Source of the DNA: JAFGHJ01 sp964534175
GTDB lineage: Bacteria > Hydrothermota > UBA3072
Assembly (NCBI GenBank): GCA_964534175.1
Contig: CAZHNS010000002.1
Coordinates: forward strand, 62,001 to 126,000
DNA: 64,000 nt
Reading direction: 5' to 3'
Shown here: piece by piece, positions 41,920 through 51,397 of the stretch
How the letters are laid out: every line of letters starts with the position of its first letter
Numbering within the stretch: the first letter of the stretch is position 1
Notes under the pieces: model-generated
Databases searched by the model: none
What the model was told of the DNA's origin: nothing
Seen by the model: the letters and a program-made list of their open reading frames with translations, nothing else
Translations under genes and position numbers: made by a program

Positions 41920-44900
41920 TTAGAACCCAAGCCCATAGAGAACCACTGAGGCATAGATATCGTGCAAGAAATCCCGGTCCGTATCTGCCCAGCCAATTCC
42001 AAAATTTAAGAAACTTGTGTCCAGGAAAAACCCTATTGAAGGCGAGTAATGTCTGGAATTTTCATCAAGCAGAGATGAAAAAGAATCCGATGAGCCCGCT
42101 AAATATAAAGAGCTAATAAAATGTATGTTCGTTCCTAATCCCAGAACCTGCATCTCGACAATAGTCAATCTTGCAGAAGCACCAATTTTAACCAAATATG
42201 GTCCCACGAACTCATTCTGTCTGTAACCAGGAAGGTCTTCAGAGTCATGTAGTCTTAGCTGGTGGCTCCCGATAGGCGTAATTCCTCCCATGCTGTATAC
42301 CTGTTCAAAAGGAGTAAACTGGCCGCATCCGCTAAAATATAGTTCTCCTATCAGTACAGTTTTGAACTTATTATATAATTTGCACCTTTGCGCGTAAATA
42401 CCTTTCATTTTTGCCTTACCCCATAATCCATCGCCTAAATCAATGGCAGATTCAAAACTTATTTTAGTTCCAGATGAAGGAAAAACGAACCGGTCAAGGT
42501 TGTCAAATTCCATATTAAAAAACCCAATAATAGGACGTGGAAGTAAATAATTGTCAAGATATCCCTGATAATCAAGATATGCCCGATAATGAGATTCAAC
42601 ACCTAAACTAAGAGCAAAATCTTTAATATAAAAGGGATAGGACAGGCTCCCAAAAATCAACTCATTATAGTACATATCGTAAATGGTCGTATCCTGAAAA
42701 CTTGGATATCTGATTTTTCTCATGCCAACAGACAAATCGGGCAATAATGACCACAATGAAAATCGCAGAGTAGAACATTTACTGAAACCTACATTATAAT
42801 TATATCCTTGAATTAAGTCTCTGGCTACTTTTAAAGGATAGTTCTGACAAAAATTAAAATAGAAAGAACGGTCTCCGAACCCTCTGATTCGCTTTGTTCG
42901 CAATTCGGCAAACAAATTGAGCCCCTGATCTTTTTCCAGTGATAAAACTGGGAATTCAAGAGTATGGCCTGTTTTGGGCTTAACTCTAATAGTTAACGAA
43001 TCTTTTCCCATACCTTCAATAGAAATCGTTTTAAGTTGAAATTCGCTATATACCTCTCTACTCTTCTTCAAAATTCCTTCCGGAGATAATGGTGCTTTAA
43101 ATTCCTGCTGCAGCGCTCTCTTCATGTCTTTATCTTCCTGCAAAATTTTAACTCCCTCAAGGTGTATTCCTCTATCCCCATAAATAAAGAGTATGTCTTT
43201 GTCATCAATAGTGGAAAATGCAGCACCGGAAACTAAAGGCGCAACATAACCCCTCTCTATATATTTTTTCTCGACAAGTTCTTTTATTTCGTAAAAACCT
43301 AATCTTCTTTTCTCTTTCCGTAAGCGGCTGTAAACTTCTCTGGCAACAAGGGAATCATCATATTCATCACCCCCCATTTTCATCATCACATTAAGCGGCT
43401 CCAAATACTCATCCTTTTTAGATAAAAAGAATTCGACTCCCAATCCTTCCGTATTTTTATCTACTCGCGCTTCTACATTTTTATATTTCCCGGTATTATA
43501 AATATTTCTGAGCACATAGCATACATCATTTTTCTCAATATAGCTGCCAACCTTCAATCTAATCGCTCTTTTTATAGCCTTATCCCCCTCAATCTCCAGG
43601 GTATCATTGTCTTTTACCTGAAATAGTTTTATTAAAGCAACCTTAAAAACCTCTCTCGATATATCAAGATTATCTATACTATCTTCCTTATCTGCAATTG
43701 CTTTTTTTATGCTATATATTTGATTTCTTGCCTCATCGTAACCTGTTTGAACCAATTCTTTCATTTTGTTCTTTTTAAAGTCAAAACCTCCTTTGACATC
43801 CATATCGATTTGTCCGTCAGCATTATCCCAACTATCCCACACATGGAATTCCCTGGCTAGAGAATAAGTTTTACTCATAACACCAATACCAGCCGAACCG
43901 GACATTATCTCTCCGGTCTCTATTAGATTATCCCTGGCATAGCTTAATTTAGAAGGGTAAGAGGCAATCACAAATATGTCTTCACCTTTCTTTTCATCAT
44001 ATATATACATAATGGTGTCCGGTTTTCTTAAAGGATCGAAATCCTGCAGAAAAGCATCGACGGGGAGGTTATCAAGAATTCCTCCGTCAACATACTGAAT
44101 ATTCTCTATCATCATCGGTTCGAAAGCAAGAGGAAAAGAACCGCTCGCTCTGAGAGCAGTAGAAAGGGTTCCATTTATTTTTAATGTCGATGTCCCACTA
44201 TTTAAATCTGTTAGTATGGCTCCAAACGGATACTTAAATTTAGAAAAATCAAAACCTGCTCTATAATCCGCCTGCAACGTTTTATCTGCTATTTCATCTG
44301 TATATTTTTGGGCGATTCTTATTCCCGTACCAGGCTTGTAGGAAATAAAAGGGATTTTCCAGGATAGATCAACTTCCAAAGCCGGGGGTCTTGATTTATT
44401 CCTTATACGTTCCCAGATTGGCGTGTACGTTCTGATTTGCTGGTCTTGAAAAAATGTTCCCCAATCGATATCTTCCACTACAATAAATTCTAAAGTATCG
44501 GGATAGTACCCACTTACGTATAAACCACCGATTACCGCCCCCATACTTGTACCCGAGACACCATCTATCGGGATATAATTTTCTTCAAGCACCTTCAAAA
44601 CACCAATATGCGCAACACTTCTTACTAATCCTCCGCCAAGCGCTAAACCCACTTTTACTTTTTTTTGCAATCCGGAGACTTTTTCCCACTGCCCACCTTT
44701 TATTTTATATTCAGCTGAAAATTTCTCCGAAAAAAGATTTTTCTCCCAATTTAATGTGGAATACTCGTTATCAGATTTTAGTCTAAACCAAACGGGGAAC
44801 TCATCGGAATACAGGGAGAATGAAAAGATTAACACTAAAAACAAACACATAAACTTATATGAACTAAACTGAAGATGAGTTCTAATATCGATATTTTCTT

Positions 44901-44949
44901 TTTTGGGAAAAGAGTTACTACTACGCCCTCTTTTCCCCCATAAAAACAT
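41920..44949 (-). CDS. Patatin-like phospholipase fused to POTRA and Omp85-type barrel
   Basis: 1009 residues. After a signal anchor near residue 34-50, the patatin domain (about 95-330) has GVSGTSMGAVIGG with the catalytic Ser and YVDGGILDNLPV with the Asp. The oxyanion loop reads LGGGLVRSVAHIGV, with Ser where Gly is usual. Residues about 430-650 contain POTRA-like segments and the last 350 form a surface-antigen barrel ending YASVVLYGLGF. The layout matches type Vd (PlpD-like) proteins that place a lipase outside the cell. GAGGGAAG precedes the ATG; an internal ATG at 44850 would give a shorter signal peptide. Confidence 0.88.
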   Translation of the reverse strand: MFLWGKRGRSSNSFPKKENIDIRTHLQFSSYKFMCLFLVLIFSFSLYSDEFPVWFRLKSDNEYSTLNWEKNLFSEKFSAEYKIKGGQWEKVSGLQKKVKVGLALGGGLVRSVAHIGVLKVLEENYIPIDGVSGTSMGAVIGGLYVSGYYPDTLEFIVVEDIDWGTFFQDQQIRTYTPIWERIRNKSRPPALEVDLSWKIPFISYKPGTGIRIAQKYTDEIADKTLQADYRAGFDFSKFKYPFGAILTDLNSGTSTLKINGTLSTALRASGSFPLAFEPMMIENIQYVDGGILDNLPVDAFLQDFDPLRKPDTIMYIYDEKKGEDIFVIASYPSKLSYARDNLIETGEIMSGSAGIGVMSKTYSLAREFHVWDSWDNADGQIDMDVKGGFDFKKNKMKELVQTGYDEARNQIYSIKKAIADKEDSIDNLDISREVFKVALIKLFQVKDNDTLEIEGDKAIKRAIRLKVGSYIEKNDVCYVLRNIYNTGKYKNVEARVDKNTEGLGVEFFLSKKDEYLEPLNVMMKMGGDEYDDSLVAREVYSRLRKEKRRLGFYEIKELVEKKYIERGYVAPLVSGAAFSTIDDKDILFIYGDRGIHLEGVKILQEDKDMKRALQQEFKAPLSPEGILKKSREVYSEFQLKTISIEGMGKDSLTIRVKPKTGHTLEFPVLSLEKDQGLNLFAELRTKRIRGFGDRSFYFNFCQNYPLKVARDLIQGYNYNVGFSKCSTLRFSLWSLLPDLSVGMRKIRYPSFQDTTIYDMYYNELIFGSLSYPFYIKDFALSLGVESHYRAYLDYQGYLDNYLLPRPIIGFFNMEFDNLDRFVFPSSGTKISFESAIDLGDGLWGKAKMKGIYAQRCKLYNKFKTVLIGELYFSGCGQFTPFEQVYSMGGITPIGSHQLRLHDSEDLPGYRQNEFVGPYLVKIGASARLTIVEMQVLGLGTNIHFISSLYLAGSSDSFSSLLDENSRHYSPSIGFFLDTSFLNFGIGWADTDRDFLHDIYASVVLYGLGF

Positions 44950-45260
44950 TCTCTTCCCTCTCTTTAAATTTTTTCATAGTAATATTGCACAAAAATATAG
45001 GAAACATGCGAAAAAATTAGCAATATTTGCTATTAAGTCAAGGGCAACTCATAGCGCCGAAACACTGGTTAAGAATCATCAGTCGCCAGTCAAAAATTAG
45101 GATTTAGGATTTTGGGGTTAGGATTTGGATATTTAATTCGTTGTTCCTTTCGGTCTGCCGTCTGCGATATTCCGTCTTTCTTTCTAACAGACCAACATAT
45201 TAAAACCTTTGCAATATAAGGACAAATGTCGAGTAATATTTTCTATTATTAAAAAACATC
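44950..45260. other. Long intergenic space with repeat modules
   Basis: It holds a possible minus promoter (reverse TTGACT near 45040, then TAATTT), a CATCAGTCGCCAGTCAAAAA module (45078), AGGATTTAGGATTTTGGGG (45103), TTCGTTGTTCC (45137) and CGGTCTGCCGTCTGCG (45151). The CGGTCTGCCGTCT string recurs at 45603. I see no gene here. Confidence 0.55.
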
Positions 45261-45289
45261 TTGACTAAAAACGGGGAAATGTTTATATT
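45261..45289 (+). promoter_or_regulatory. Strong promoter of the Lys-rich small ORF
   Basis: TTGACT (45261-45266), 17-base spacer, TATATT (45284-45289). The predicted 5' leader of about 90 bases runs to AAGGAGGG before the ATG at 45387. Confidence 0.7.
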
Positions 45290-45386
45290 TCAGTAGACGT
45301 AGGTTATTATAGAGAGATTTTCTTCAAAGGGGTTGTCGGCTTTATTAGTTTTAAATTTTAGCCATACTCTAAAAAAGGAGGGCAAT

Positions 45387-45458
45387 ATGGCAGTTAAGAA
45401 AAAAGCCGCGTCCAAGAAAGCAAAAAGCAAGGCTAAACCAAAAAAGAAGAAAAAATAA
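45387..45458 (+). CDS. 23-residue Lys/Ala-rich peptide, histone H1-like
   Basis: ATG preceded by AAGGAGGG at ideal spacing opens a 23-codon frame with TAA at 45456. The product is 14 Lys plus Ala and Ser (MAVKKKAASKKAKSKAK then PKKKKK). It resembles the tails of bacterial histone H1-like proteins and could bind DNA or RNA. It is flanked by repeat modules and has no gene on the same strand nearby, so it is a single-gene unit. Its shortness leaves doubt. Confidence 0.6.
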   Translation: MAVKKKAASKKAKSKAKPKKKKK

Positions 45459-45539
45459 GTTTTTTTGATTTCTAGTTTCATTTTGTGTAGTGATTAAAAA
45501 AAGTTCCTAACTGAGCTCAATGTTATGGATTACGCTTTA

Positions 45540-45625
45540 TCCTACGGTTTGGTTAGTTGGTATTAGGATTCAGATATTTAGTTCGTAGTTCGTTGTTTTT
45601 TACGGTCTGCCGTCTTGAGTCGTTA
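45540..45625 (+). repeat. Repeat modules shared with 45103-45165
   Basis: GGTATTAGGATTCAGATATT, TAGTTCGTAGTTCGTTG and ACGGTCTGCCGTCTTGAG follow the same order as the copy at 45103-45165, giving two partial copies about 440 bases apart around the small ORF. Confidence 0.6.
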
Positions 45626-45668
45626 GGCGAAACTCACTTATTCATAAAAAAACTCTAAACCACCTCTT

Positions 45669-46130
45669 TTATTTCATTACAGGTGGGATTCCACCAACAA
45701 AATTATTAAAGGTGAGTTGCACTACTTTAATTTCACCGGAAATTTTTGTAATTACAATTCTCACATAAGTATCAGGCTTCTCTATATCCGCCTTATAGAA
45801 TAATACAGCCGTCTTCAGTATACCCCCTATTGTAGATGTTTTACCATACGCAATAGACTTGTACTCGACGCCTTTTAGTTCTCCGTACATTTCTTTCATG
45901 GTTTGTTCAAAAAGTTTTTCAAAGTCTTCTACGCTAACTTCATTCTTCAAATGGGAAACATAATCTTCGTAGGCCAAATTATATTCCTTGTTTATAATTT
46001 TTTGGAGATGTGCGTCGACGAATTTAATAGCTTTTTCTTCCGTAACAATTTTTTCTACTTCGTCTTTATTTGCTTTTTCACAACTTAAAAGCAACAAAAC
46101 AAATATTAGCAAAGTAAAGAATCTCTTCAT
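45669..46130 (-). CDS. Small lipoprotein, unknown
   Basis: 153 residues with a lipobox LLLLSC (Cys17) and a helical then beta mature domain with YEDYVSHLKNEVSVEDFEKL, which recalls cystatin- or NTF2-like lipoproteins. It is nine bases after the RDD gene and has GGAGGGGG before the ATG, so the two form an operon. Confidence 0.65.
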   Translation of the reverse strand: MKRFFTLLIFVLLLLSCEKANKDEVEKIVTEEKAIKFVDAHLQKIINKEYNLAYEDYVSHLKNEVSVEDFEKLFEQTMKEMYGELKGVEYKSIAYGKTSTIGGILKTAVLFYKADIEKPDTYVRIVITKISGEIKVVQLTFNNFVGGIPPVMK

Positions 46131-46139
46131 ACCCCCTCC

Positions 46140-47723
46140 TTATTTCAAATCTCTATCCTCCACAACTATAGTTCTGGCGAGTATATCTCCTACTCTTTGC
46201 CAGTTGTCGCTTAAAGCTATAAGCATTATCCCTACCATAAAGTTTAAAAATGCGTCGACAATCTCTAATACGTTTCTGATAAGAGCTCTCCCAAACCCAC
46301 AAGGGACGAGATCCGTTCCGAGCGCTTTGATGCGTAACATCCATTTGCCCGGGGTTTTCCCATACTTACCCTCTAAGAGTGCGAATATAAATAGCCATAG
46401 CAAAGCCCAGAAAAAACCGCCCATAAAAATCCCTGTCCAACGCAACATATTTTCTGGTCCTAAGTAAAAAAACACTCTATCGAAATCAAAAAGATCAGGT
46501 ATAAATATAAGGAAGCCAATAATTAAGGGCGCACCCGCAATTGCAGTATCAATTACTTGCGCAAACGCTCTTTTGGCAAGTGAGGCAAAATGAATTGTTA
46601 CACCTTTTTCCTCATATTTGGTGATTTTATACCTCTGCATTAAACCCGATAATATTATAGCAAGCAACAGAGCCATAATTATTGGAAGAACATAAAGACC
46701 ATAAAATTTTCTCATCATATCGCCTGGAAAGAATGAACTCTTACCGTAACTAATCTCCTCCGATATTTTATTCCCTTTTACTTCAATCGCTTTAAACGAA
46801 CCGGGAAACATTTGAGTAAGAAGAAGAAATTTGTTTGAATCTGTCGAATGTACTGCAAATTGAGTTAATAAAGGCGCTTTGTAGGAAAAGATTTCATCCC
46901 ATGAACCATCTGATAACCGGATACCCTCAAGTTCTTCATTAAACCCTTCGTTGCCTGAATTAAAGAAGACAGTAAGTTTTTTATCAATAAAAGTAGGATA
47001 CCAATTAAACCCAATGGGACCAATAACCTGCCACAAATTAAGGCCTTCTACGCTATCAGAAGGAAGACCCTTTCTATAGTAAAGCGTTTCCCAATGCTTA
47101 AGAAAAGAATATATCTCTCCATCCTGTGAGATAATTTTAACTTCTCTATGATAATATAGAGTATCGTAGACGCTCGATATAAGAGCTCTTTCTTTTTTCC
47201 AGTCTTCATCACTAAAGACCAATATATTTAACTCATCCGGAGACTTTTCTACAACCGCAGGATTTCCTTTGTATAGGAAAGGACTTGAAATACTACCCAA
47301 TGGGCTTTCTTCATGTATAAACTCAGCTATAAATTTAAGTTCCGTACCATCATAGTAGCCAATAGCAAAAGAAGACATTATCCATAATTTATCTCCATCT
47401 GCCAGAAGTAACGGATTCTCCATGGATATTTCTTCTTTCAAAACCGGCTCTTCTCCGCCGATTTCTAACGCCATTAGATTATTTTTTACCTCCCCCCCGA
47501 ACGCTTCGAAAGATTCTTCAAGATACCATACCTTTCCTTGCCATAAAACACTGTTTTCAAGTCTTGCAAACTTCATCCAATCCGGATTAAAAAACATTGA
47601 AGGCATAGAAGCAAATACTATTATAAAAGGTAAAACCAATTGAACGATCAAAAATAATCCTGCCAGTACAAATGCGATAATAGTAAATTTACGTTTATGC
47701 TCCTCTGAAATATACCCCTTCAT
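46140..47723 (-). CDS. RDD-family membrane protein with extracytoplasmic domain
   Basis: 527 residues. One helix near 15-38 is followed by a 300-residue exported domain with repeated W/F-rich blades, then one helix near 345-365 and a C-terminal RDD domain of about three helices: SLAKRAFAQVIDTAIA (R and D), EGKYGKTPGKWMLRIK and RALIRNVLEIVD. RDD proteins are transporters or sensors of unclear substrate. A consensus promoter lies at 47777-47805 and GGAGG precedes the ATG. Confidence 0.75.
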   Translation of the reverse strand: MKGYISEEHKRKFTIIAFVLAGLFLIVQLVLPFIIVFASMPSMFFNPDWMKFARLENSVLWQGKVWYLEESFEAFGGEVKNNLMALEIGGEEPVLKEEISMENPLLLADGDKLWIMSSFAIGYYDGTELKFIAEFIHEESPLGSISSPFLYKGNPAVVEKSPDELNILVFSDEDWKKERALISSVYDTLYYHREVKIISQDGEIYSFLKHWETLYYRKGLPSDSVEGLNLWQVIGPIGFNWYPTFIDKKLTVFFNSGNEGFNEELEGIRLSDGSWDEIFSYKAPLLTQFAVHSTDSNKFLLLTQMFPGSFKAIEVKGNKISEEISYGKSSFFPGDMMRKFYGLYVLPIIMALLLAIILSGLMQRYKITKYEEKGVTIHFASLAKRAFAQVIDTAIAGAPLIIGFLIFIPDLFDFDRVFFYLGPENMLRWTGIFMGGFFWALLWLFIFALLEGKYGKTPGKWMLRIKALGTDLVPCGFGRALIRNVLEIVDAFLNFMVGIMLIALSDNWQRVGDILARTIVVEDRDLK

Positions 47724-47776
47724 AATACCTCCTTCTAAAAAACAATAAAGATATAATTTATAAGAATTACCTGTAA

Positions 47777-47805
47777 ATTATAACAAAATTCAAACCAAAT
47801 GTCAA
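47777..47805 (-). promoter_or_regulatory. Full-consensus sigma70 promoter
   Basis: Reverse strand TTGACA (47800-47805), 17-base spacer, TATAAT (47777-47782). This is the closest to consensus in the window and drives the RDD / lipoprotein pair. Confidence 0.85.
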
Positions 47806-47814
47806 ATGAATCGT

Positions 47815-47988
47815 TAGAGAGTAGGGAGTAGAGAGTAGTGAGCAGTTAAGAAAACAACAAACAAAAAATCCGTGTAAATCCGTAGCAATTATACCGTTAG
47901 GAGGTTAGGAAGTTAGGAGGAAAAAATAAAAAAATCTCTGTTTTCTCTGTGTGTTCGTTTTTTCTCTGTGTACTCTGTGGTTAAATTC
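47815..47988 (+). repeat. Long array of repeat modules
   Basis: GAGAGTAGGGAGTAGAGAGT (47817), ACAACAAACAAAAAATCC linker, GTGTAAATCCGTAGC, GTTAGGAGGTTAGGAAGTTA (47896), then two B modules: CTCTGTTTTCTCTGTGTG (47936) and CTCTGTGTACTCTGTGG (47964) ending in TTAAATTCC. Confidence 0.65.
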
Positions 47989-47996
47989 CGTTGTCC

Positions 47997-50900
47997 CTAT
48001 TTAACCAAAATCATTTTCCTCGTCTGGGAAAAATCATTCGCTTCGATTGTATAGAAATAAATACCGCCCGCGAGATTTCCGGCGTCAAAATCAACCGAAT
48101 AATAACCGGCCTCCTGCCGCCCTTCGACAAGAACACCGATTTTTTGACCCGTTACATTATACAGATTTATGCTAACCTGAGCAGCTTTAGGTAAGCCGTA
48201 TTGAATACGTGTGTTGGGGTTAAATGGATTCGGATAATTTTGACTTAAGAAATATTTCGTAGGAAATTCGGTTGGCTCCTCCATTCCCGCTCCTTCTTCT
48301 CTAATTTCTAAAGCACTCAATTTGGCGTTATTGGTTACGGTTATAAAATCGATATTAAGCTCACCGTCGGTTAATACGAGAGGCATAACAACATCGTACG
48401 CTGTGTTTTTATCGGTACGGAACTGGAGGTCTAAATCCCCAATAACCTGTTCTCCTTCCATTTCAACATCAAATATGCGACTTCCCGGATTATCCCAATA
48501 TATTTCAGCAAATTTGAATACTACATCATAAGAACCGTTTGCAAGAGGAATCGCATAACTAAAATCGCCATAACGTTCAGTCTGGTAAAGTGTATCATCT
48601 CCAGTCCCCCCGATAGCATCCGTCCCAGAATAAGTATCTCCGCCAGAAAGCCATCCTGAACTCTCATCATCTATATATTCTATACCGCTTGCCTGTGATG
48701 TGTAGGTGTTGCCTCCGGCATTTAAGGCATGAATTACATCGCCGTTTCCACCGCCACCAGTGGTGACAACGATTTCAGTGCCGGGGTCGGAAATATTTCC
48801 TGCGTTGTATGAACGAACCCGGTAAGTGTAAGCTGTGGACTTTAATAGACCGGTTTCCAAATAAAACGTATCGGTTGTTGTGCCAGCTGTTCGAAAAACT
48901 CCGTCTATATTTATGTCTAAATAATATCCGAGTATGTCTTCCTCTACAGCACTCCAGGTCAAAAGGATTTGACTCGAATTTAAAGCGTTACCCTCTAAAT
49001 TTTCGGGCGGATTGGGAACACTCAAACCCGGTTTAGGATCTCCTTCTATCTGGATAGTAATGCCGGCAGGAGGTATTGTTCCTGACCAATCCAGTTTCAG
49101 CTGAGCAAGGTCTCCGCTTCCCGTACGCAGGTAGTCCGTACTGGCTCCATTTACCCGTACAAAATCTATCGCATCCAGTGAATCACTGTATAAATCCCAA
49201 ACATAAATAGCCGAAACTTCCACCTCTTCATCCGGCGTGAAAACGATTTCCTGATTCTGATAAGACTCACCGTAAGCGTTGTAACTCACGGTAGAGTAAC
49301 CCTCCGGAGAAATTATTAGAGCATCCTGCAAATCGTGATTTAAAGAGTCGAAGAGCATTGGCTCGAGCCACAATTCGCCTGAATATTTGTTGCAATGATA
49401 TCCTACAATATTGTAGTAATTACGCCATAAAACAGGAATACTTATATATTGATAATATCCGCTTGCGCTTGTGGCTATCCACGACGGAGAGGAAACCTCC
49501 GAAGGAATACCAAGCTCCTGGTCAAATACACGATTTCTGTTGAGATAGTTACGTTCATACATATCTTTCTGCAGAGCCCACCACATATTAAACCTGCCTG
49601 CTTGCAGTGAATATCCTCCCAGATGCCCGATAAGGTACGGCTGCCATTCTGAATATGAACTGCCTCCCATACCTTGATTCAGAGGGTCATAATAATTTAC
49701 AATTGTGTTATAAAGCTCATTTAATTTTTGTTTCTCCCAGAACGGACCCATCTTAAGGAAGTTAGCAATCCACGGACCTCCGAGAACGCTTTCGCAGTAA
49801 TTTCCGGTTGGGTAGGTGTTATCCAGCCATCTGCCTTCAAAATTCATGGCTGCTGTATCCAGAGCAGCCTCGTAAAGACTATCTATATCTGCTTCTCCCA
49901 TCACTCCTGCTAAATAAGTCATAATCTGATATGCCACAACAGATAAGCCTGTGTTATACGCTTGCGAATTACCACCTGCATCATAAGTGCTGAGTGAACT
50001 TGAAAAAGTATAGGAATATTCTGAGCTTTCGTACAGTTCAACCTGATTGAGAATACGCTGTCCCGCTCTTTTTACGTAGGGGTCCCAGAAATAGCTAAGC
50101 TTATCCATATCGGCGGTAGCTATAAATGCTTCATAAACCGAAATAATAAAGCCACAGTTCAAATCGACCCATTCATATATAGGCCGGTAATCGGCGTGCT
50201 CCGTATCATCCCATCCTACATAATTAAAGTTCGTTCCGAAATCGTGATGAATTTGACCGGTATAATCATCTATATGCTGAGTCCTAGCCCACCATTCTAA
50301 TTCTTGCCACGCAAGCTTCGGGTTAATCATTGTATAAATTTGCCTTGCATGCCACATCTGGTCCATGGTCCCCTCCGGACTCCATTGTCCCTCTGTGTGG
50401 CAATAACGGCCATCCTGAAAATATACACTGTTATTTACAAGATTCGCGAGCGAGTTAAGAGTCTGATCGATGAGCCATTCAGGAAGATTGGAATTCCTCA
50501 TGCGGCTTACAAGTTCATCCGACTTTTCTTTAAAAGTATTAAAATTACTAAGGGCTGAAACAGATACTTCCTTAGCGTTATTCCAGTAATTGGTATATTG
50601 ATAATGTTCTTCCTCGTCCGGCTGGTACCAGGAAAGCACAAAACGCACTCTTCTCGTTTCCTCTGATGTTAAGGAAACTCTTAAAGCGAGACTGTTCGTC
50701 GTACCTGAAAGGTTGTTATCGCATAGCCCGTCGGTGAAAAACCCGCTGTTATCTCCATAGCTCAAATCACCTATTCCGTCGGGGAATTCTCCCAAAAGAC
50801 AGAGTTCCAGGGATGTACCATTCGCCGTAAATCCTGTATCCGTAATAGCCACGGGAGTAACGGGTGTTTCGATTTGAAGAGCCAGCGCAACCGTACATTC

Positions 50901-51341
50901 ACTGCTTTCTAAATTTTCAACCGTGAATTCAAACATTGCAGAGGGATGGCACATCATAGGAATGGAATCCGGGTAATAGGGCATATAAGCTGTTAATTCC
51001 ACAGAAACGTCGTTTAACTCCCCGAAATTTACCCAATGCAACGGAAAAACCGCATCATCATCTACCCGTCCGTTATCTTGTAAAGCAGTTAATTGGTCAT
51101 CCGTCATAACAGAATCTCCTCTTCGTATGAACAATTGAAATTGTGTTTCGGATAAGGGGTCGTAATCTCCATCTCTTGTTGGAGTGCGAAAATTCGCGGC
51201 AACTGTTCCACTCGAACCAGCGTACTTCAAGGCTCCCGTACCAACACCGCCGAGTGGAAGCCCCGTAGTTCCGTCCGTTTTTCCAGATAAATAGATACTA
51301 AAAATTAAAAGTATTATTGGAATTCTTTTTAATATAACCAT
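47997..51341 (-). CDS. Secreted GH116-like glycosidase with Fn3, malectin and T9SS sorting tail
   Basis: 1114 residues. After a signal peptide, TTGLPLGGVGTG and an N-terminal beta domain lead to an alpha/alpha-barrel (about 290-730) of the GH116 type. HTEGQWSP near residue 318 and LSTYDAGGN near 460 are candidate nucleophile and acid/base regions by analogy. An Fn3 module (about 785-870), a malectin-like sugar-binding module (about 885-1020) and a C-terminal type IX sorting domain (QNYPNPFNPNT ... GGIYFYTIEA) follow. It should be cell-surface or secreted and act on a beta-glucoside or related glycan. Confidence 0.82.
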   Translation of the reverse strand: MVILKRIPIILLIFSIYLSGKTDGTTGLPLGGVGTGALKYAGSSGTVAANFRTPTRDGDYDPLSETQFQLFIRRGDSVMTDDQLTALQDNGRVDDDAVFPLHWVNFGELNDVSVELTAYMPYYPDSIPMMCHPSAMFEFTVENLESSECTVALALQIETPVTPVAITDTGFTANGTSLELCLLGEFPDGIGDLSYGDNSGFFTDGLCDNNLSGTTNSLALRVSLTSEETRRVRFVLSWYQPDEEEHYQYTNYWNNAKEVSVSALSNFNTFKEKSDELVSRMRNSNLPEWLIDQTLNSLANLVNNSVYFQDGRYCHTEGQWSPEGTMDQMWHARQIYTMINPKLAWQELEWWARTQHIDDYTGQIHHDFGTNFNYVGWDDTEHADYRPIYEWVDLNCGFIISVYEAFIATADMDKLSYFWDPYVKRAGQRILNQVELYESSEYSYTFSSSLSTYDAGGNSQAYNTGLSVVAYQIMTYLAGVMGEADIDSLYEAALDTAAMNFEGRWLDNTYPTGNYCESVLGGPWIANFLKMGPFWEKQKLNELYNTIVNYYDPLNQGMGGSSYSEWQPYLIGHLGGYSLQAGRFNMWWALQKDMYERNYLNRNRVFDQELGIPSEVSSPSWIATSASGYYQYISIPVLWRNYYNIVGYHCNKYSGELWLEPMLFDSLNHDLQDALIISPEGYSTVSYNAYGESYQNQEIVFTPDEEVEVSAIYVWDLYSDSLDAIDFVRVNGASTDYLRTGSGDLAQLKLDWSGTIPPAGITIQIEGDPKPGLSVPNPPENLEGNALNSSQILLTWSAVEEDILGYYLDINIDGVFRTAGTTTDTFYLETGLLKSTAYTYRVRSYNAGNISDPGTEIVVTTGGGGNGDVIHALNAGGNTYTSQASGIEYIDDESSGWLSGGDTYSGTDAIGGTGDDTLYQTERYGDFSYAIPLANGSYDVVFKFAEIYWDNPGSRIFDVEMEGEQVIGDLDLQFRTDKNTAYDVVMPLVLTDGELNIDFITVTNNAKLSALEIREEGAGMEEPTEFPTKYFLSQNYPNPFNPNTRIQYGLPKAAQVSINLYNVTGQKIGVLVEGRQEAGYYSVDFDAGNLAGGIYFYTIEANDFSQTRKMILVK

Positions 51342-51358
51342 ATTTATTTCTTATATAT

Positions 51359-51386
51359 ATTATAAGAAAGTTAACAGAATTGTCAA
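51359..51386 (-). promoter_or_regulatory. Consensus sigma70 promoter of the glycosidase
   Basis: Reverse strand TTGACA (51381-51386), 16-base spacer, TATAAT (51359-51364). No Shine-Dalgarno sequence is visible before the ATG at 51341. Confidence 0.75.
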
Positions 51387-51397
51387 ATGATTATACG

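Noticed and set aside
45001..45260. Structured non-coding RNA in the long space before the Lys-rich ORF
   Set aside because: The space is explained by several known repeat modules; no strong stem and no terminator were found.
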